Below, in pieces: positions 48,959 through 57,802 of a DNA stretch of 64,000 nt. The notes under the pieces were generated by a model. The model had not been told where the DNA came from and did no database searches. It worked only from the letters and a program-made list of their open reading frames with translations. Numbering within the stretch: the first letter of the stretch is position 1; each line of letters begins with the position of its first letter. This DNA is from Clostridia bacterium (GTDB lineage Bacteria > Bacillota > Clostridia > Christensenellales > CAG-138). Both the position numbers and the translations under genes were made by a program. The stretch covers positions 1 through 64,000 of the forward strand of contig JAGACA010000006.1 in assembly GCA_017614315.1 (NCBI GenBank), read 5' to 3'.

Positions 48959-48979
48959 TTTCAAGAAAGGATTATTTCT

Positions 48980-50260
48980 ATGATCACAATCAATAAGAGC
49001 CGCGCCTACGGGCTTTTCAAGGACGTACCCGACGAGCTTTGGAACGATTGGCAGTGGCAGGTTGCGAACCGCGTCGAGACGCTGGAAGACCTCAAAAAAT
49101 ACATCAAGCTCACTCCCGAGGAGGAGGACGGCGTCAGGAAATGCCTCGGCACCCTCCGCATGGCGATCACGCCCTATTACCTCTCGCTCATCAATCCCGA
49201 CGATCCGTTCGATCCCGTAAGGCGTCAGGCGATACCCACTGCGCTCGAGCTCTATCAGGCGCCCGAGGATCAGCTCGATCCGCTTCATGAGGATACCGAC
49301 TCGCCGGTGCCCGGCCTTACCCACAGGTATCCCGACCGCGTCCTGTTCCTCGTTACCGACCAGTGCTCCATGTACTGCCGTCACTGCACGAGGCGCCGCT
49401 TCGCGGGTCAGCACGACACCGCCGTTCCCGACTGCCAGATCGAGGGCTGCCTTGATTACATCAGGAAGCATCCCGAGGTGCGCGACGTTCTCCTTTCCGG
49501 CGGCGACGCGCTGATGATCGCCGACGAAAAGCTCGAGTACATCATATCCGAGCTCCGCAAGATCCCCCACGTCGAGATCGTGCGCATAGGCTCCCGCACT
49601 CCCGTCGTATGTCCGCAGAGGATCACCCCGGCGCTGTGCAATATGCTCAAAAAGTATCATCCCATCTGGCTGAACACCCACTTCAACCATCCCAACGAGA
49701 TCACCGAGGAATCGAAGCGCGCCTGCGCTATGCTGGCCGACGCCGGCATCCCCCTCGGCAACCAGACGGTTCTCCTCCACGGCGTAAACGACTGCGTGCA
49801 CGTAATGAAAAAGCTCGTACAGGCGCTCGTCTATATCAGGGTGCGCCCGTACTACATCTATGTCTGCGACCTCTCGATGGGTCTCACCCATTTCCGCACT
49901 CCCGTTTCGAAGGGCATCGAGATCATCGAGGGTCTCAGAGGACATACCTCCGGCTACGCGGTACCCACCTTCGTGGTCGACGCTCCGGGCGGCGGCGGCA
50001 AGACCCCGGTCATGCCCAATTACATCGTCAGCCAGACGCCGAGGAAGGTCATCCTCAGGAACTTCGAGGGCGTCATCACGACCTATACCGAGCCCGAGAA
50101 CTATCATGAAGACTGCCATTGCGAGGAATGCCGCAAGGCGAAGGGCGAAAGGTTCGAGCCCGTCGGCGTAGCCGGCCTCGAGCAGGGCCGCAGTGACGGT
50201 AATATCTCGCTCGAGCCCAAGGGCCTCGCAAGGCTCGAAAGGGGCAGAAAGCATGACTGA
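48980..50260 (+). CDS. kamA: L-lysine 2,3-aminomutase
   Basis: Radical SAM, PLP-dependent enzyme converting L-lysine to L-beta-lysine, the first step of the pathway. The 426 residues have the cluster motif Cys129-x3-Cys133-x2-Cys136 (CSMYCRHC), TRRRFAG, the GGDAL SAM site, and the PLP region FVVDAPGGGGKTP with the conserved Lys. The tail (~385-426) is Cys/His-containing (CHCEECRK), as in clostridial enzymes. ATG at 48980 after AAGAAAGG. Overlaps kamD by eight bases. Confidence 0.95.
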   Translation: MITINKSRAYGLFKDVPDELWNDWQWQVANRVETLEDLKKYIKLTPEEEDGVRKCLGTLRMAITPYYLSLINPDDPFDPVRRQAIPTALELYQAPEDQLDPLHEDTDSPVPGLTHRYPDRVLFLVTDQCSMYCRHCTRRRFAGQHDTAVPDCQIEGCLDYIRKHPEVRDVLLSGGDALMIADEKLEYIISELRKIPHVEIVRIGSRTPVVCPQRITPALCNMLKKYHPIWLNTHFNHPNEITEESKRACAMLADAGIPLGNQTVLLHGVNDCVHVMKKLVQALVYIRVRPYYIYVCDLSMGLTHFRTPVSKGIEIIEGLRGHTSGYAVPTFVVDAPGGGGKTPVMPNYIVSQTPRKVILRNFEGVITTYTEPENYHEDCHCEECRKAKGERFEPVGVAGLEQGRSDGNISLEPKGLARLERGRKHD

Positions 50261-51806
50261 AAAGCTTCGGCTGGATCAAGAAAACGTTAAAAAGGCCCGC
50301 GAGTCGGCGCACAGGATAGCCGTCGACACGCAGAGTTTTATCGACCTGCATACCACGGTCACCGTCGAGCGCACCGTCTGCCGTCTTCTCGGCATCGACG
50401 GCGTTAACGCGCTCGACGTGCCGCTTCCCAACGTCGTCGTCGATCACATGTGCGAAAAGGAACTTCTCGGAGTCGGCGCCGCCTATCTTCTCGGGCAGGC
50501 GATGCTCGACACCGGCAAGACCCCGCAGGAGATCGCCGAGGCCATCGACGAGGGAACGGTCGACCTTTCGAAGCTTCCTCCCCGCACGGTCGAGGAGATC
50601 CGCGGCGTAATAATGCCCGCGGCGGAGGCGACCGCGGAAAGGGTCAGGAAGAACGTCGCCAGGAGGAACGAGTACCTCAATGAATACGGCGACAAGACCG
50701 ATCCCTACCTTTACGTTATAGTCGCGACCGGTAATATCTATGAGGATATCACCCAGGCGAAGGCCGCCGCGAAGCAGGGCGCGGACATTATCGCGGTCAT
50801 CCGCACCACCGGTCAGAGCCTTCTTGACTACGTGCCCTACGGCGCGACGACCGAGGGCTTCGGCGGCACTTACGCCACGCAGGAGAACTTCCGTCTCATG
50901 CGCGCCGCACTCGACGAGGTGGGAGAGGAGCAGCACCGCTACATCAGGCTGTGCAACTACTGCTCCGGCCTCTGCATGCCCGAGATCGCCGCGATGGGCG
51001 CGCTCGAAAGGCTCGACGTCATGTTGAACGACGCGCTTTACGGCATACTCTTCCGCGACATCAACCCGCAGCGCACGATCATCGACCAGTACATGAGCCG
51101 CGTCATCAACTCCTTCGCGGGCGTTATAATCAACACCGGCGAGGATAACTACCTGACCACCGCCGACGCGGTCGAGGAGGCGCACACCGTTCTCGCCTCG
51201 CAGTTTTTGAACGAGCAGTTCGCTCTTGAGGCGGGGCTCCCCGAGGAGCAGCAGGGTCTCGGCCACGCGTTCGAGATCAATCCCGAAGTTGAGAACGGCT
51301 TCCTTTACGAGCTCGCGCAGGCACAGATGGCAAGGCAGATATTCCCCAAGGCGCCCCTTAAGTACATGCCCCCGACCAAGTTCATGACGGGCAATATCTT
51401 CCGCGGACACGTGCAGGACGCCCTGTTCAACATCGTAACGATACTCACGGGGCAGAGGCTGCACCTCCTGGGCATGCTCACCGAGGCGATCCACACCCCG
51501 TTCATGAGCGACCGCGCGCTGTCTATCGAGAACGCGCAGTACATATTCCGCACGATGCACGACCTCGGCGACGACATCACCTTCCGCGAGGGCGGCATCA
51601 TGGAACAGCGAGCCAACGAGGTGCTTCAGAAGGCGGCCGACCTCCTCGGCGAGATCGAGAAGATGGGTCTTTTCGCCACCCTCGAAAAGGGCATCTTCGC
51701 CGATATCAAGCGTTCGCGCGACGGCGGCAAGGGCTTGAACGGCGTCACGAGGAAGGACGCGGTCTACTTCAATCCCTTTATCGAGCTTATGAAGAGGGAG
51801 GTGTAA
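50253..51806 (+). CDS. kamD: Lysine 5,6-aminomutase, alpha subunit
   Basis: Catalytic TIM-barrel subunit of the adenosylcobalamin/PLP enzyme that turns L-beta-lysine into 3,5-diaminohexanoate. The 517 residues match the family length; VIRTTGQSLLDYVPYGATTE and GFGGTYATQENFRLMRAALD lie in the substrate/PLP pocket. Start at 50253 inside the end of kamA. Needs KamE for cobalamin binding. No reactivating (kamB/C or MutL-like) genes follow here. Confidence 0.95.
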   Translation: MTEKLRLDQENVKKARESAHRIAVDTQSFIDLHTTVTVERTVCRLLGIDGVNALDVPLPNVVVDHMCEKELLGVGAAYLLGQAMLDTGKTPQEIAEAIDEGTVDLSKLPPRTVEEIRGVIMPAAEATAERVRKNVARRNEYLNEYGDKTDPYLYVIVATGNIYEDITQAKAAAKQGADIIAVIRTTGQSLLDYVPYGATTEGFGGTYATQENFRLMRAALDEVGEEQHRYIRLCNYCSGLCMPEIAAMGALERLDVMLNDALYGILFRDINPQRTIIDQYMSRVINSFAGVIINTGEDNYLTTADAVEEAHTVLASQFLNEQFALEAGLPEEQQGLGHAFEINPEVENGFLYELAQAQMARQIFPKAPLKYMPPTKFMTGNIFRGHVQDALFNIVTILTGQRLHLLGMLTEAIHTPFMSDRALSIENAQYIFRTMHDLGDDITFREGGIMEQRANEVLQKAADLLGEIEKMGLFATLEKGIFADIKRSRDGGKGLNGVTRKDAVYFNPFIELMKREV

Positions 51807-51809
51807 GGA

Positions 51810-52598
51810 ATGTCAAGCGGATTATACAATACACATAAGGCTGATTTCGATACCCATTTCGATCCCACCCGCGTAAAGGCTTACGGCGACACCATGAACG
51901 ACGGCAAGGTGCAGTTTTCGTTCACCCTGCCCGTTAAGAACGACGAGCGCGGCGTCGAAGCCGCACGTCAGCTCGTCCGCAAGATGGGCGTCGACGAGCC
52001 GAACGTCGCCTGCGCCAAAACGCTCGATAAGGAATTCACCTTCTTCGTCGTGTACGGCTCCGTCTCCCATTCCGTCGACTATGAAAACATCCACGTCCTC
52101 ACCGTCGAGGAGGAGACCATGAGCATGGAGGAGACAAACGAATACATCAAGGAGCATTTCGGCAGAAAGCTCATTTTCGTCGGCGCGTCGACCGGCACCG
52201 ACGCGCACACCGTCGGCATCGACGCGATCATGAACCGCAAGGGCTTTGCCGGTCATTACGGTCTCGAGCGCTATGAAATGATCGAGGCGTACAACTGGGG
52301 CGCGCAGATCCCCAACGAGGAATTCGTAAAGCGCGCTCTCGAGGTCAACGCGGACGTGCTCCTCGTTTCCCAGACCGTCACCCAGAAGGACATCCATATC
52401 CAGAATCTCACCGAGCTCGTCGAGTATCTTGAGGCGGAGGGTCTTCGCGACAGGTTCATACTCTGCTGCGGCGGCGCGCGCATCACGCACGAGCTCGCGA
52501 AGGAACTCGGCTACGACGCCGGCTTCGGCGCGGGCAAGTACGCCGACGACGTCGCGACATTCGCCGTCACCGAGATGGTCAAGAGGGGAATGAAATGA
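51810..52598 (+). CDS. kamE: Lysine 5,6-aminomutase, beta subunit
   Basis: Cobalamin-binding subunit of 262 residues. The base-off B12 motif D-x-H-x-x-G is Asp131-His133-Gly136, and Lys144 sits where the known clostridial enzyme forms its PLP aldimine, so both cofactor residues are intact. GGARITHELAKELGYDAGFG is the distal cobalamin-domain motif. Starts 3 bp after kamD; last gene of the operon. Confidence 0.95.
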   Translation: MSSGLYNTHKADFDTHFDPTRVKAYGDTMNDGKVQFSFTLPVKNDERGVEAARQLVRKMGVDEPNVACAKTLDKEFTFFVVYGSVSHSVDYENIHVLTVEEETMSMEETNEYIKEHFGRKLIFVGASTGTDAHTVGIDAIMNRKGFAGHYGLERYEMIEAYNWGAQIPNEEFVKRALEVNADVLLVSQTVTQKDIHIQNLTELVEYLEAEGLRDRFILCCGGARITHELAKELGYDAGFGAGKYADDVATFAVTEMVKRGMK

Positions 52599-52645
52599 TT
52601 TACCGATAAAAATGGCTCCGACAAGGGTGCATTCACTTTAAGGAG

Positions 52646-52744
52646 ATGCGGGTTTTCAGCCCTTAATAAGCCCAAGAAACAAAACGATCCGGAGATACGC
52701 GAACATCCCCGGATCTCTTTTTGCTTTACGGCTGAAAACCGCAT
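52646..52744. repeat. Long imperfect inverted repeat around the operon terminator
   Basis: ATGCGGGTTTTCAGCC (52646-52661) and GGCTGAAAACCGCAT (52730-52744): 15 matched positions and one bulge, 68 bp apart, enclosing the terminator hairpin. It could fold as one cruciform or RNA structure or be a decayed miniature transposon. Confidence 0.5.
52686..52722 (+). terminator. Terminator of the lysine operon
   Basis: GATCCGG.../CCGGATC with TCTTTTT (to 52722), 88 bp behind kamE. Confidence 0.7.
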
Positions 52745-52774
52745 GCGTCTCAAAAGAGGAGATTTTTATGCCCC

Positions 52775-52803
52775 TTGCATTTTTAGAACAAACGTATTAT
52801 AAT
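52775..52803 (+). promoter_or_regulatory. Promoter of the Y-family polymerase gene
   Basis: TTGCAT (52775-52780), 17 bp, TATAAT (52798-52803), ending 6 nt before the ATG at 52810, so the transcript should be leaderless. Confidence 0.7.
52786..52797. promoter_or_regulatory. Possible LexA box
   Basis: GAAC-AAAC-GTAT between -35 and -10 of the polymerase promoter. The Gram-positive consensus is GAAC-RNRY-GTTC; the left half and centre fit, the right half has two mismatches. Confidence 0.4.
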
Positions 52804-52809
52804 ACAAAT

Positions 52810-54366
52810 ATGGAACATTCGAGCGGAAAAACCTATATCTGCATCGATCTCAAGTCCTTCTACGCCTCGGTGGAGTGCGCGGACAGGGGGCTCGACGCCA
52901 TGAAGACGAATCTCGTCGTGGCGGATCTCTCCCGAACGGAGAAGACCATATGCCTCGCCGTAACGCCGTCATTGAAGGCATACGGGATCTCCGGCAGAGC
53001 AAGGCTTTTCGAGGTGGTTCAGAGGGTTTCGGAGATCAACTGCGAAAGGCGCATGGCGATCCGCGGCAGAGCGTTCAGGGGCAAGTCGTCGGATGACGGC
53101 GAGCTGAAAGCCGATCCCGCGCTGGAGCTCGATTACATCGTCGCCCGCCCGAGGATGGCGAGGTACGTCGAGGTCTCGACGGCAATTTACAACATCTATT
53201 TAAGGTACATATCGCCTGAGGACATACACGTCTATTCGATCGACGAGGTGTTCATCGACGCGACCAATTATCTCGGCACGTACAGGCTCACCGCGAGAGA
53301 GCTCGCGATGGAGATGATAGGGGACGTGCTTGCCGAAACGGGCATCACGGCTACGGTCGGCATAGGCACGAATCTGTATCTCGCGAAGATCGCCATGGAC
53401 ATAGACGCGAAGCACATGCCGCCCGACGAAAACGGCGTCAGGATATCCGAACTCGACGAGATAAGCTACCGCGAAAGGCTCTGGGAGCACCGCCCGATCA
53501 CCGATTTCTGGCGCGTGGGGCGCGGCATCGCGGCGCGGCTCGAAAAATACGGCATATACACCATGGGCGATATCGCCTTAGCGTCGGTCGGCCGGGGACG
53601 CGTCGGCGAGGACGTCCTCTACAAGACCTTCGGCGTGAACGCCGAGCTTCTCATCGATCACGCTTGGGGATACGAGCCCTGCACCATGCGGGATATCAAG
53701 GCATATCGCCCGCGCGCGCATTCGCTGAGCACCGGGCAGGTGCTGACCGAGCCTTACGAATTCAAAAAGGCGCTGCTTATAGTCCGCGAGATGGCGGACA
53801 ATCTCGCGATGGATCTCTTTTCAAAGGGGCTCGTCACGGACAGGATCGACCTCGTCGTGGGCTATGACGTCGAAAACGTCAGGGATCCCGAAAGGAGACG
53901 CTTCTATAAGGGCGAGATAAGCGTCGACGTTTACGGTCGTGAGAGACCGAAGTCCGCGCACGGGTTCATGAACATCGTGAAAAGCTCGTCGTCGAGGCTC
54001 ATCTCGGATGCAGCGGCGGCGATATTCGAGCGCGTCGCCGACAGGACGCTGCTCGTAAGGAGGCTCACCATCGCCGCCGTCAACGTCGCTCCGCCCGGGG
54101 AGAATACGGCGGAGGAGTCCGTACAGCTCGACCTTTTCAGCGATCCCGACGAGAAGGCGGGCACGGCGGAGAGGGAGAAGCGCGCGGCGGAGGCGGATAT
54201 GCGTTATCAGGCGGCGCTTTTGAAGATACGCGACAAGTTCGGCAAGAACGCCATACTCCGCGGCATGAGCTACGAGGAAGGCGCGACTGCGAGGATAAGA
54301 AACGCCCAGATCGGCGGGCACAGATCCGGCGAGGGGGAGCAGGCGGAGGACGAGAGCCGTGAATGA
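52810..54366 (+). CDS. Y-family DNA polymerase (UvrX/DinB-UmuC type)
   Basis: Translesion polymerase of 518 residues. Catalytic acidic residues are in YICIDLKSFYASVE and VYSIDEVFID; palm, fingers and little-finger domains follow, and VQLDLFSDPD (~437) is a sliding-clamp-binding QLxLF-type peptide. The group keeps a YolD-like partner immediately downstream, as here (8-base overlap). I place the start at 52810 because the family begins just before KTYICIDLKSF and a promoter ends 6 nt upstream; ATG at 52768, with GAGGAG, would add 14 residues. Confidence 0.92.
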   Translation: MEHSSGKTYICIDLKSFYASVECADRGLDAMKTNLVVADLSRTEKTICLAVTPSLKAYGISGRARLFEVVQRVSEINCERRMAIRGRAFRGKSSDDGELKADPALELDYIVARPRMARYVEVSTAIYNIYLRYISPEDIHVYSIDEVFIDATNYLGTYRLTARELAMEMIGDVLAETGITATVGIGTNLYLAKIAMDIDAKHMPPDENGVRISELDEISYRERLWEHRPITDFWRVGRGIAARLEKYGIYTMGDIALASVGRGRVGEDVLYKTFGVNAELLIDHAWGYEPCTMRDIKAYRPRAHSLSTGQVLTEPYEFKKALLIVREMADNLAMDLFSKGLVTDRIDLVVGYDVENVRDPERRRFYKGEISVDVYGRERPKSAHGFMNIVKSSSSRLISDAAAAIFERVADRTLLVRRLTIAAVNVAPPGENTAEESVQLDLFSDPDEKAGTAEREKRAAEADMRYQAALLKIRDKFGKNAILRGMSYEEGATARIRNAQIGGHRSGEGEQAEDESRE

Positions 54367-54793
54367 AAGATACATGAGCATAATGTACCTTCCGCACCAT
54401 ACGGCGGAGGGCAGGAAGCATATGTCGAACGCCGACCGCGCGGCGCAGTTTGCTCCTTTCGCGGCGCTGACGGGGTACGACGACGCGGTGCGCGAGACCG
54501 CGCGGCTCACCGATTCGCGGCCGGAGCTCATGGAGGACGAAAAGCGCGAGATCGACGCCTATCTCAGGATAATCAAAAATTCCATCTCGGCAAGGCCGCG
54601 CGCGGGGATCACGTACTTCGTCCCCGACGGCAAAAAAGAGGGCGGGAAGCTCGTTGACCTGATCGCTCCCGCCGCAGAGATAAAAGAAGACGAAGGCGCG
54701 ATCGTTTTCGAAAACGGCGTCTCCGTCAGCTTTTCCGATATCGTTTCGATACTTCCGGCCGTCGAGGACGGCTTTGAGTTCGAGCTGTATTAG
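54359..54793 (+). CDS. YolD-like protein
   Basis: Accessory protein of 144 residues paired with the Y-family polymerase. The family signature is seen in MSNADRAAQFAPFAALTGYD near residue 22, followed by LTDSRPELMEDEKREIDAYL and a C-terminal beta-rich part (FENGVSVSFSDIVSIL). YolD-type proteins are thought to regulate the polymerase, like UmuD. Translationally coupled to it. Confidence 0.88.
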   Translation: MNERYMSIMYLPHHTAEGRKHMSNADRAAQFAPFAALTGYDDAVRETARLTDSRPELMEDEKREIDAYLRIIKNSISARPRAGITYFVPDGKKEGGKLVDLIAPAAEIKEDEGAIVFENGVSVSFSDIVSILPAVEDGFEFELY

Positions 54794-55140
54794 CCGAGCA
54801 GCACGTCGGCTGCCTCGATGAGCTTCGCTCCGCGCTGACAGGCGGGGCAGGTGCACCACACCTCGCCCGCGGCCTTCGCCGCTCTGGCGCCCTCGAGCAT
54901 CTTCGCAACGTTTTCCGCGCCGAAATGCTCCTTCGCGAAATCACTTGAGAAGAAGCCGATCGTATCGTCGATCGTGCAGACGTCCTCTTTAAGCTCAGCC
55001 AAAAGCTTAACGGCGGCCTCGCGCTCGCGCTCGGTGCCGACCGCGTCGAGCCAGCTCCTGCCGGCTTCCTTAAGCTCGGGGCAGCAGGGGGGATTCGAGA
55101 TAAGCTCCTCACAGATGTTCATCAGTTCCTTTTTATCCAT
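54790..55140 (-). CDS. Small cysteine-containing protein divergent from htpG
   Basis: A 116-residue, mostly helical protein (LMNICEELISNPPCCPELKE, REREAAVKLLAELKEDVCTI, FAKEHFGAENVAKMLEGARA). Cysteines lie in NPPCCP and VWCTCPACQRGAKL, the latter a CxCxxC cluster that could bind metal. Small proteins of this kind next to htpG are sometimes named Hsp90-related in clostridial genomes, from memory; no ATPase domain is present. Start at 55140 after GGAGGTGC. It overlaps the end of the yolD-like gene by four bases tail to tail. Confidence 0.75.
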   Translation of the reverse strand: MDKKELMNICEELISNPPCCPELKEAGRSWLDAVGTEREREAAVKLLAELKEDVCTIDDTIGFFSSDFAKEHFGAENVAKMLEGARAAKAAGEVWCTCPACQRGAKLIEAADVLLG

Positions 55141-55224
55141 ATTGCACCTCCGGTTCGTTTTTCGATTACAGTATAACACCGCGCGTCCCAAAAGTACACA
55201 ATAAAATATATTGGCTTTTTCGTG

Positions 55225-55252
55225 TTGAATCGTAAAAAAACAGTGATAATAT
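55225..55252 (+). promoter_or_regulatory. Promoter of htpG
   Basis: TTGAAT (55225-55230), 16 bp, TAATAT (55247-55252). No CIRCE element is visible. Confidence 0.5.
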
Positions 55253-55286
55253 ATACGAGGAACTTTGTTTATCGAAGGAGGACATC

Positions 55287-57197
55287 ATGGCTAAGAAACA
55301 GTTCAAGACAGAATCCAAAAAGCTGCTCGATATGATGATCAATTCCATATACACCCACAAGGAGATATTCCTTCGCGAGCTCATATCGAACGCATCGGAC
55401 GCGATCGATAAGCTGTATTTCCGTTCGCTTACCGACCCTTCCGTCACCCTTTCAAAGGGCGATTACGAGATCAGGATCATCGTCGACGAGGCCGCGCGCA
55501 CGCTTGAGATACGCGACAACGGCTGCGGCATGACGAAGGAGGAGCTCGAATCGAACCTCGGCACCATCGCGAGGAGCGGCTCGTTCGATTTCAAGAACGA
55601 GGGCGGTCCCAAGGAAAACGCCGACAAGATCGACATCATCGGCCAGTTCGGCGTTGGCTTCTATTCCGCGTTCATGGTCAGCGACAGGATCGCCGTCACG
55701 AGCCGCGCTTACGGCTCCGACGAGGCGTACAGGTGGCAGTCCGAGGGCGTGGATGGCTATTCCGTCGAAAAGGCGGAGAAGGACGGCTTCGGCACGAGCG
55801 TTGTATTGAAGCTCCGTCCCGATACCGACGACGAAAGGTATTCCGAATTCCTCGACGAGTACAGGATAAAGGGGCTCGTCAAAAAGTATTCCGATTACAT
55901 CAGGTACCCGATCCGCATGGAGGTCACGAAGTCCCGCCGCAGGGAGGGCTCGCCCGACGATAAGCCCGAGTACGAGGAATACAAAGAGGACGAGACGCTC
56001 AACCGCATGATACCAATTTGGAAGAGGGAAAAGAGCGAGGTGACGGACGAGGAATACAACAATTTCTATAAGGAAAAATTCCGCGATTACGACGATCCCG
56101 TTAGGGTGATAAGGCAGAAGACCGAGGGCGTTTCCGATTACATCGCGCTTCTGTTCATACCCGCCCGCGCGCCTTACGGCTATTACGGCCGCGACTTTGA
56201 AAAAGGGCTCCAGCTCTATTCGAGCGGCGTCCTCATCATGGACAAGTGCAAGGAGCTGCTGCCCGACTATTTCAGCTTCGTAAAGGGTCTCGTCGACAGC
56301 TCGGATCTTTCGCTCAACATCTCCCGCGAGATGCTCCAGCACGACCGCCAGCTCAAGATGATCGCGAAGGCGCTCGAAAAGAAGATCTCCGATGAGCTTA
56401 TTAAGATGCAGGAGAACGACCGCGATAAGTATAAGGAGTTCTTCAGGGAGTTCGGCACGCAGATCAAATACGGCGTCTATTCCGATTTCGGCGCCCATAA
56501 GGACGTGCTAAAGGATCTGATGATCTTCCGGACGTCCATGGGGAACGAGATGACGACGCTCAAGGAATACGTCTCCCGCATGAAGGACGGCCAGACGAAG
56601 ATCTACTTTGCCGTCGGCGACAGCCGCGAACAGGCCGAGCTGCTCCCGCAGGTCGAGGCCGTCACCGCAAAGGGCTTCGAGGTGCTGTACCTCACCGAGG
56701 AGGTCGACGAGTTCGCGCTGATGATGCTCAACAATTACGAGGGCAAGGAGTTTTTGAACGTCTCCTCCGACGAGCTCGACATAGCGTCCGACGAGGAGAA
56801 GGAGAGCCTTAAGGCCGAGAACGAGGCCGCAAAGGAAATGCTCGACTTCATGAAGGAGGCTATCGGCGACGATATTTCGGGCGTGAGGTTCACCAATTCC
56901 TTAAAGGATCATCCCGCCTGCCTGTCGTCCGAGGGCGCGCTCTCGTCGACGATGGAAAGGACGCTCGGCAAAATGCCGGGGCAGGAGAATGCGGGGATCA
57001 GAGCCGAAAAGGTGCTCGAGATCAATTCCGCGCACCCGATCGCGGGGAAGATAAGGGAGCTCTACGACTCCGACAAGGAGAAGCTCAAAAAGTACGCGAA
57101 GATACTTTACGCCAACGCGCGCCTCATAAGCGGCCTTACGATCACGAACCCGTCCGAGATAGGCGAGCTCGTAACGAGCCTCATGGTCGGTGACTGA
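55287..57197 (+). CDS. htpG: Molecular chaperone HtpG (Hsp90)
   Basis: ATP-dependent chaperone of 636 residues. GHKL ATPase motifs: ELISNASDAIDKL, EIRDNGCGMTKEEL, LGTIARSGS, and IGQFGVGFYSAFMV. The middle domain has the catalytic-loop Arg region NISREMLQHDR, and the C-terminal dimerisation domain ends in GLTITNPSEIGELV. A short acidic linker replaces the eukaryotic charged region. Followed one base later by an oxidoreductase gene. Confidence 0.97.
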   Translation: MAKKQFKTESKKLLDMMINSIYTHKEIFLRELISNASDAIDKLYFRSLTDPSVTLSKGDYEIRIIVDEAARTLEIRDNGCGMTKEELESNLGTIARSGSFDFKNEGGPKENADKIDIIGQFGVGFYSAFMVSDRIAVTSRAYGSDEAYRWQSEGVDGYSVEKAEKDGFGTSVVLKLRPDTDDERYSEFLDEYRIKGLVKKYSDYIRYPIRMEVTKSRRREGSPDDKPEYEEYKEDETLNRMIPIWKREKSEVTDEEYNNFYKEKFRDYDDPVRVIRQKTEGVSDYIALLFIPARAPYGYYGRDFEKGLQLYSSGVLIMDKCKELLPDYFSFVKGLVDSSDLSLNISREMLQHDRQLKMIAKALEKKISDELIKMQENDRDKYKEFFREFGTQIKYGVYSDFGAHKDVLKDLMIFRTSMGNEMTTLKEYVSRMKDGQTKIYFAVGDSREQAELLPQVEAVTAKGFEVLYLTEEVDEFALMMLNNYEGKEFLNVSSDELDIASDEEKESLKAENEAAKEMLDFMKEAIGDDISGVRFTNSLKDHPACLSSEGALSSTMERTLGKMPGQENAGIRAEKVLEINSAHPIAGKIRELYDSDKEKLKKYAKILYANARLISGLTITNPSEIGELVTSLMVGD

Positions 57198-57198
57198 C

Positions 57199-57753
57199 AT
57201 GGACAAGGTGCTGTTCGTCGATTCATGCATACGCTCCGATTCGAGGACAAAAAGGCTTGCCGCAAAGCTCCTTGAGAGGATAGGCGGAAGCGTATCCTCG
57301 ATCGATCTTAAGGAGCCCGGCGTCGTTCCGCTTTCCCGGATCGAGCTCGAAAAGCGTGAGTCGCTCATCGCTTCAAGGGATTATTCCGATCCCATGTTCG
57401 ACTATGCGAAGGCCTTCGCCGCGGCTGATGTGATCGTTATCGCGGCTCCTTACTGGGATCTCTCGTTCCCGTCAGTCCTGAAGGTGTTCATCGAGCGGAC
57501 AGCCGTTCGCGGCATCACGTTCACGTATACGGATGACGGCGTTCCGGTCGGGCTCACGAGGGCGAAAAAGCTCTATTACGTGACCACGATGGGCGCAGAG
57601 GGGCTTCCTTACGATTTCGGGTTCGGCTACGTCAAGGCCATCTCGTCCATGTATTTCGGCATACGTGACACGGAGCTCATTACCGCGGAAGGGCTCGATC
57701 TTGACGGGAACGATACGGAAAAGATACTCTCCGCCGCAGAAAAAAAGATATGA
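57199..57753 (+). CDS. NAD(P)H oxidoreductase with flavodoxin-like fold (azoreductase family)
   Basis: Predicted FMN-dependent NAD(P)H:quinone or azo reductase of 184 residues. The N-terminal phosphate loop is SCIRSDSRTKRLAAKLLERI and the flavin-binding loop IAAPYWDLSFPSVLKVFIER, typical of AcpD/AzoR and related flavodoxin_2 proteins. Starts one base after htpG, so it belongs to the same transcript; a GTG three codons upstream is possible. Confidence 0.88.
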   Translation: MDKVLFVDSCIRSDSRTKRLAAKLLERIGGSVSSIDLKEPGVVPLSRIELEKRESLIASRDYSDPMFDYAKAFAAADVIVIAAPYWDLSFPSVLKVFIERTAVRGITFTYTDDGVPVGLTRAKKLYYVTTMGAEGLPYDFGFGYVKAISSMYFGIRDTELITAEGLDLDGNDTEKILSAAEKKI

Positions 57754-57762
57754 GAAATAACA

Positions 57763-57792
57763 AAAAGAGGCTGTTCAAGGAACAGCCTCTTT
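57763..57792. terminator. Bidirectional terminator
   Basis: AAAGAGGCTGTTC-AAG-GAACAGCCTCTTT between the oxidoreductase and the small membrane-protein gene. Confidence 0.75.
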
Positions 57793-57802
57793 TCCGATGC
57801 TT

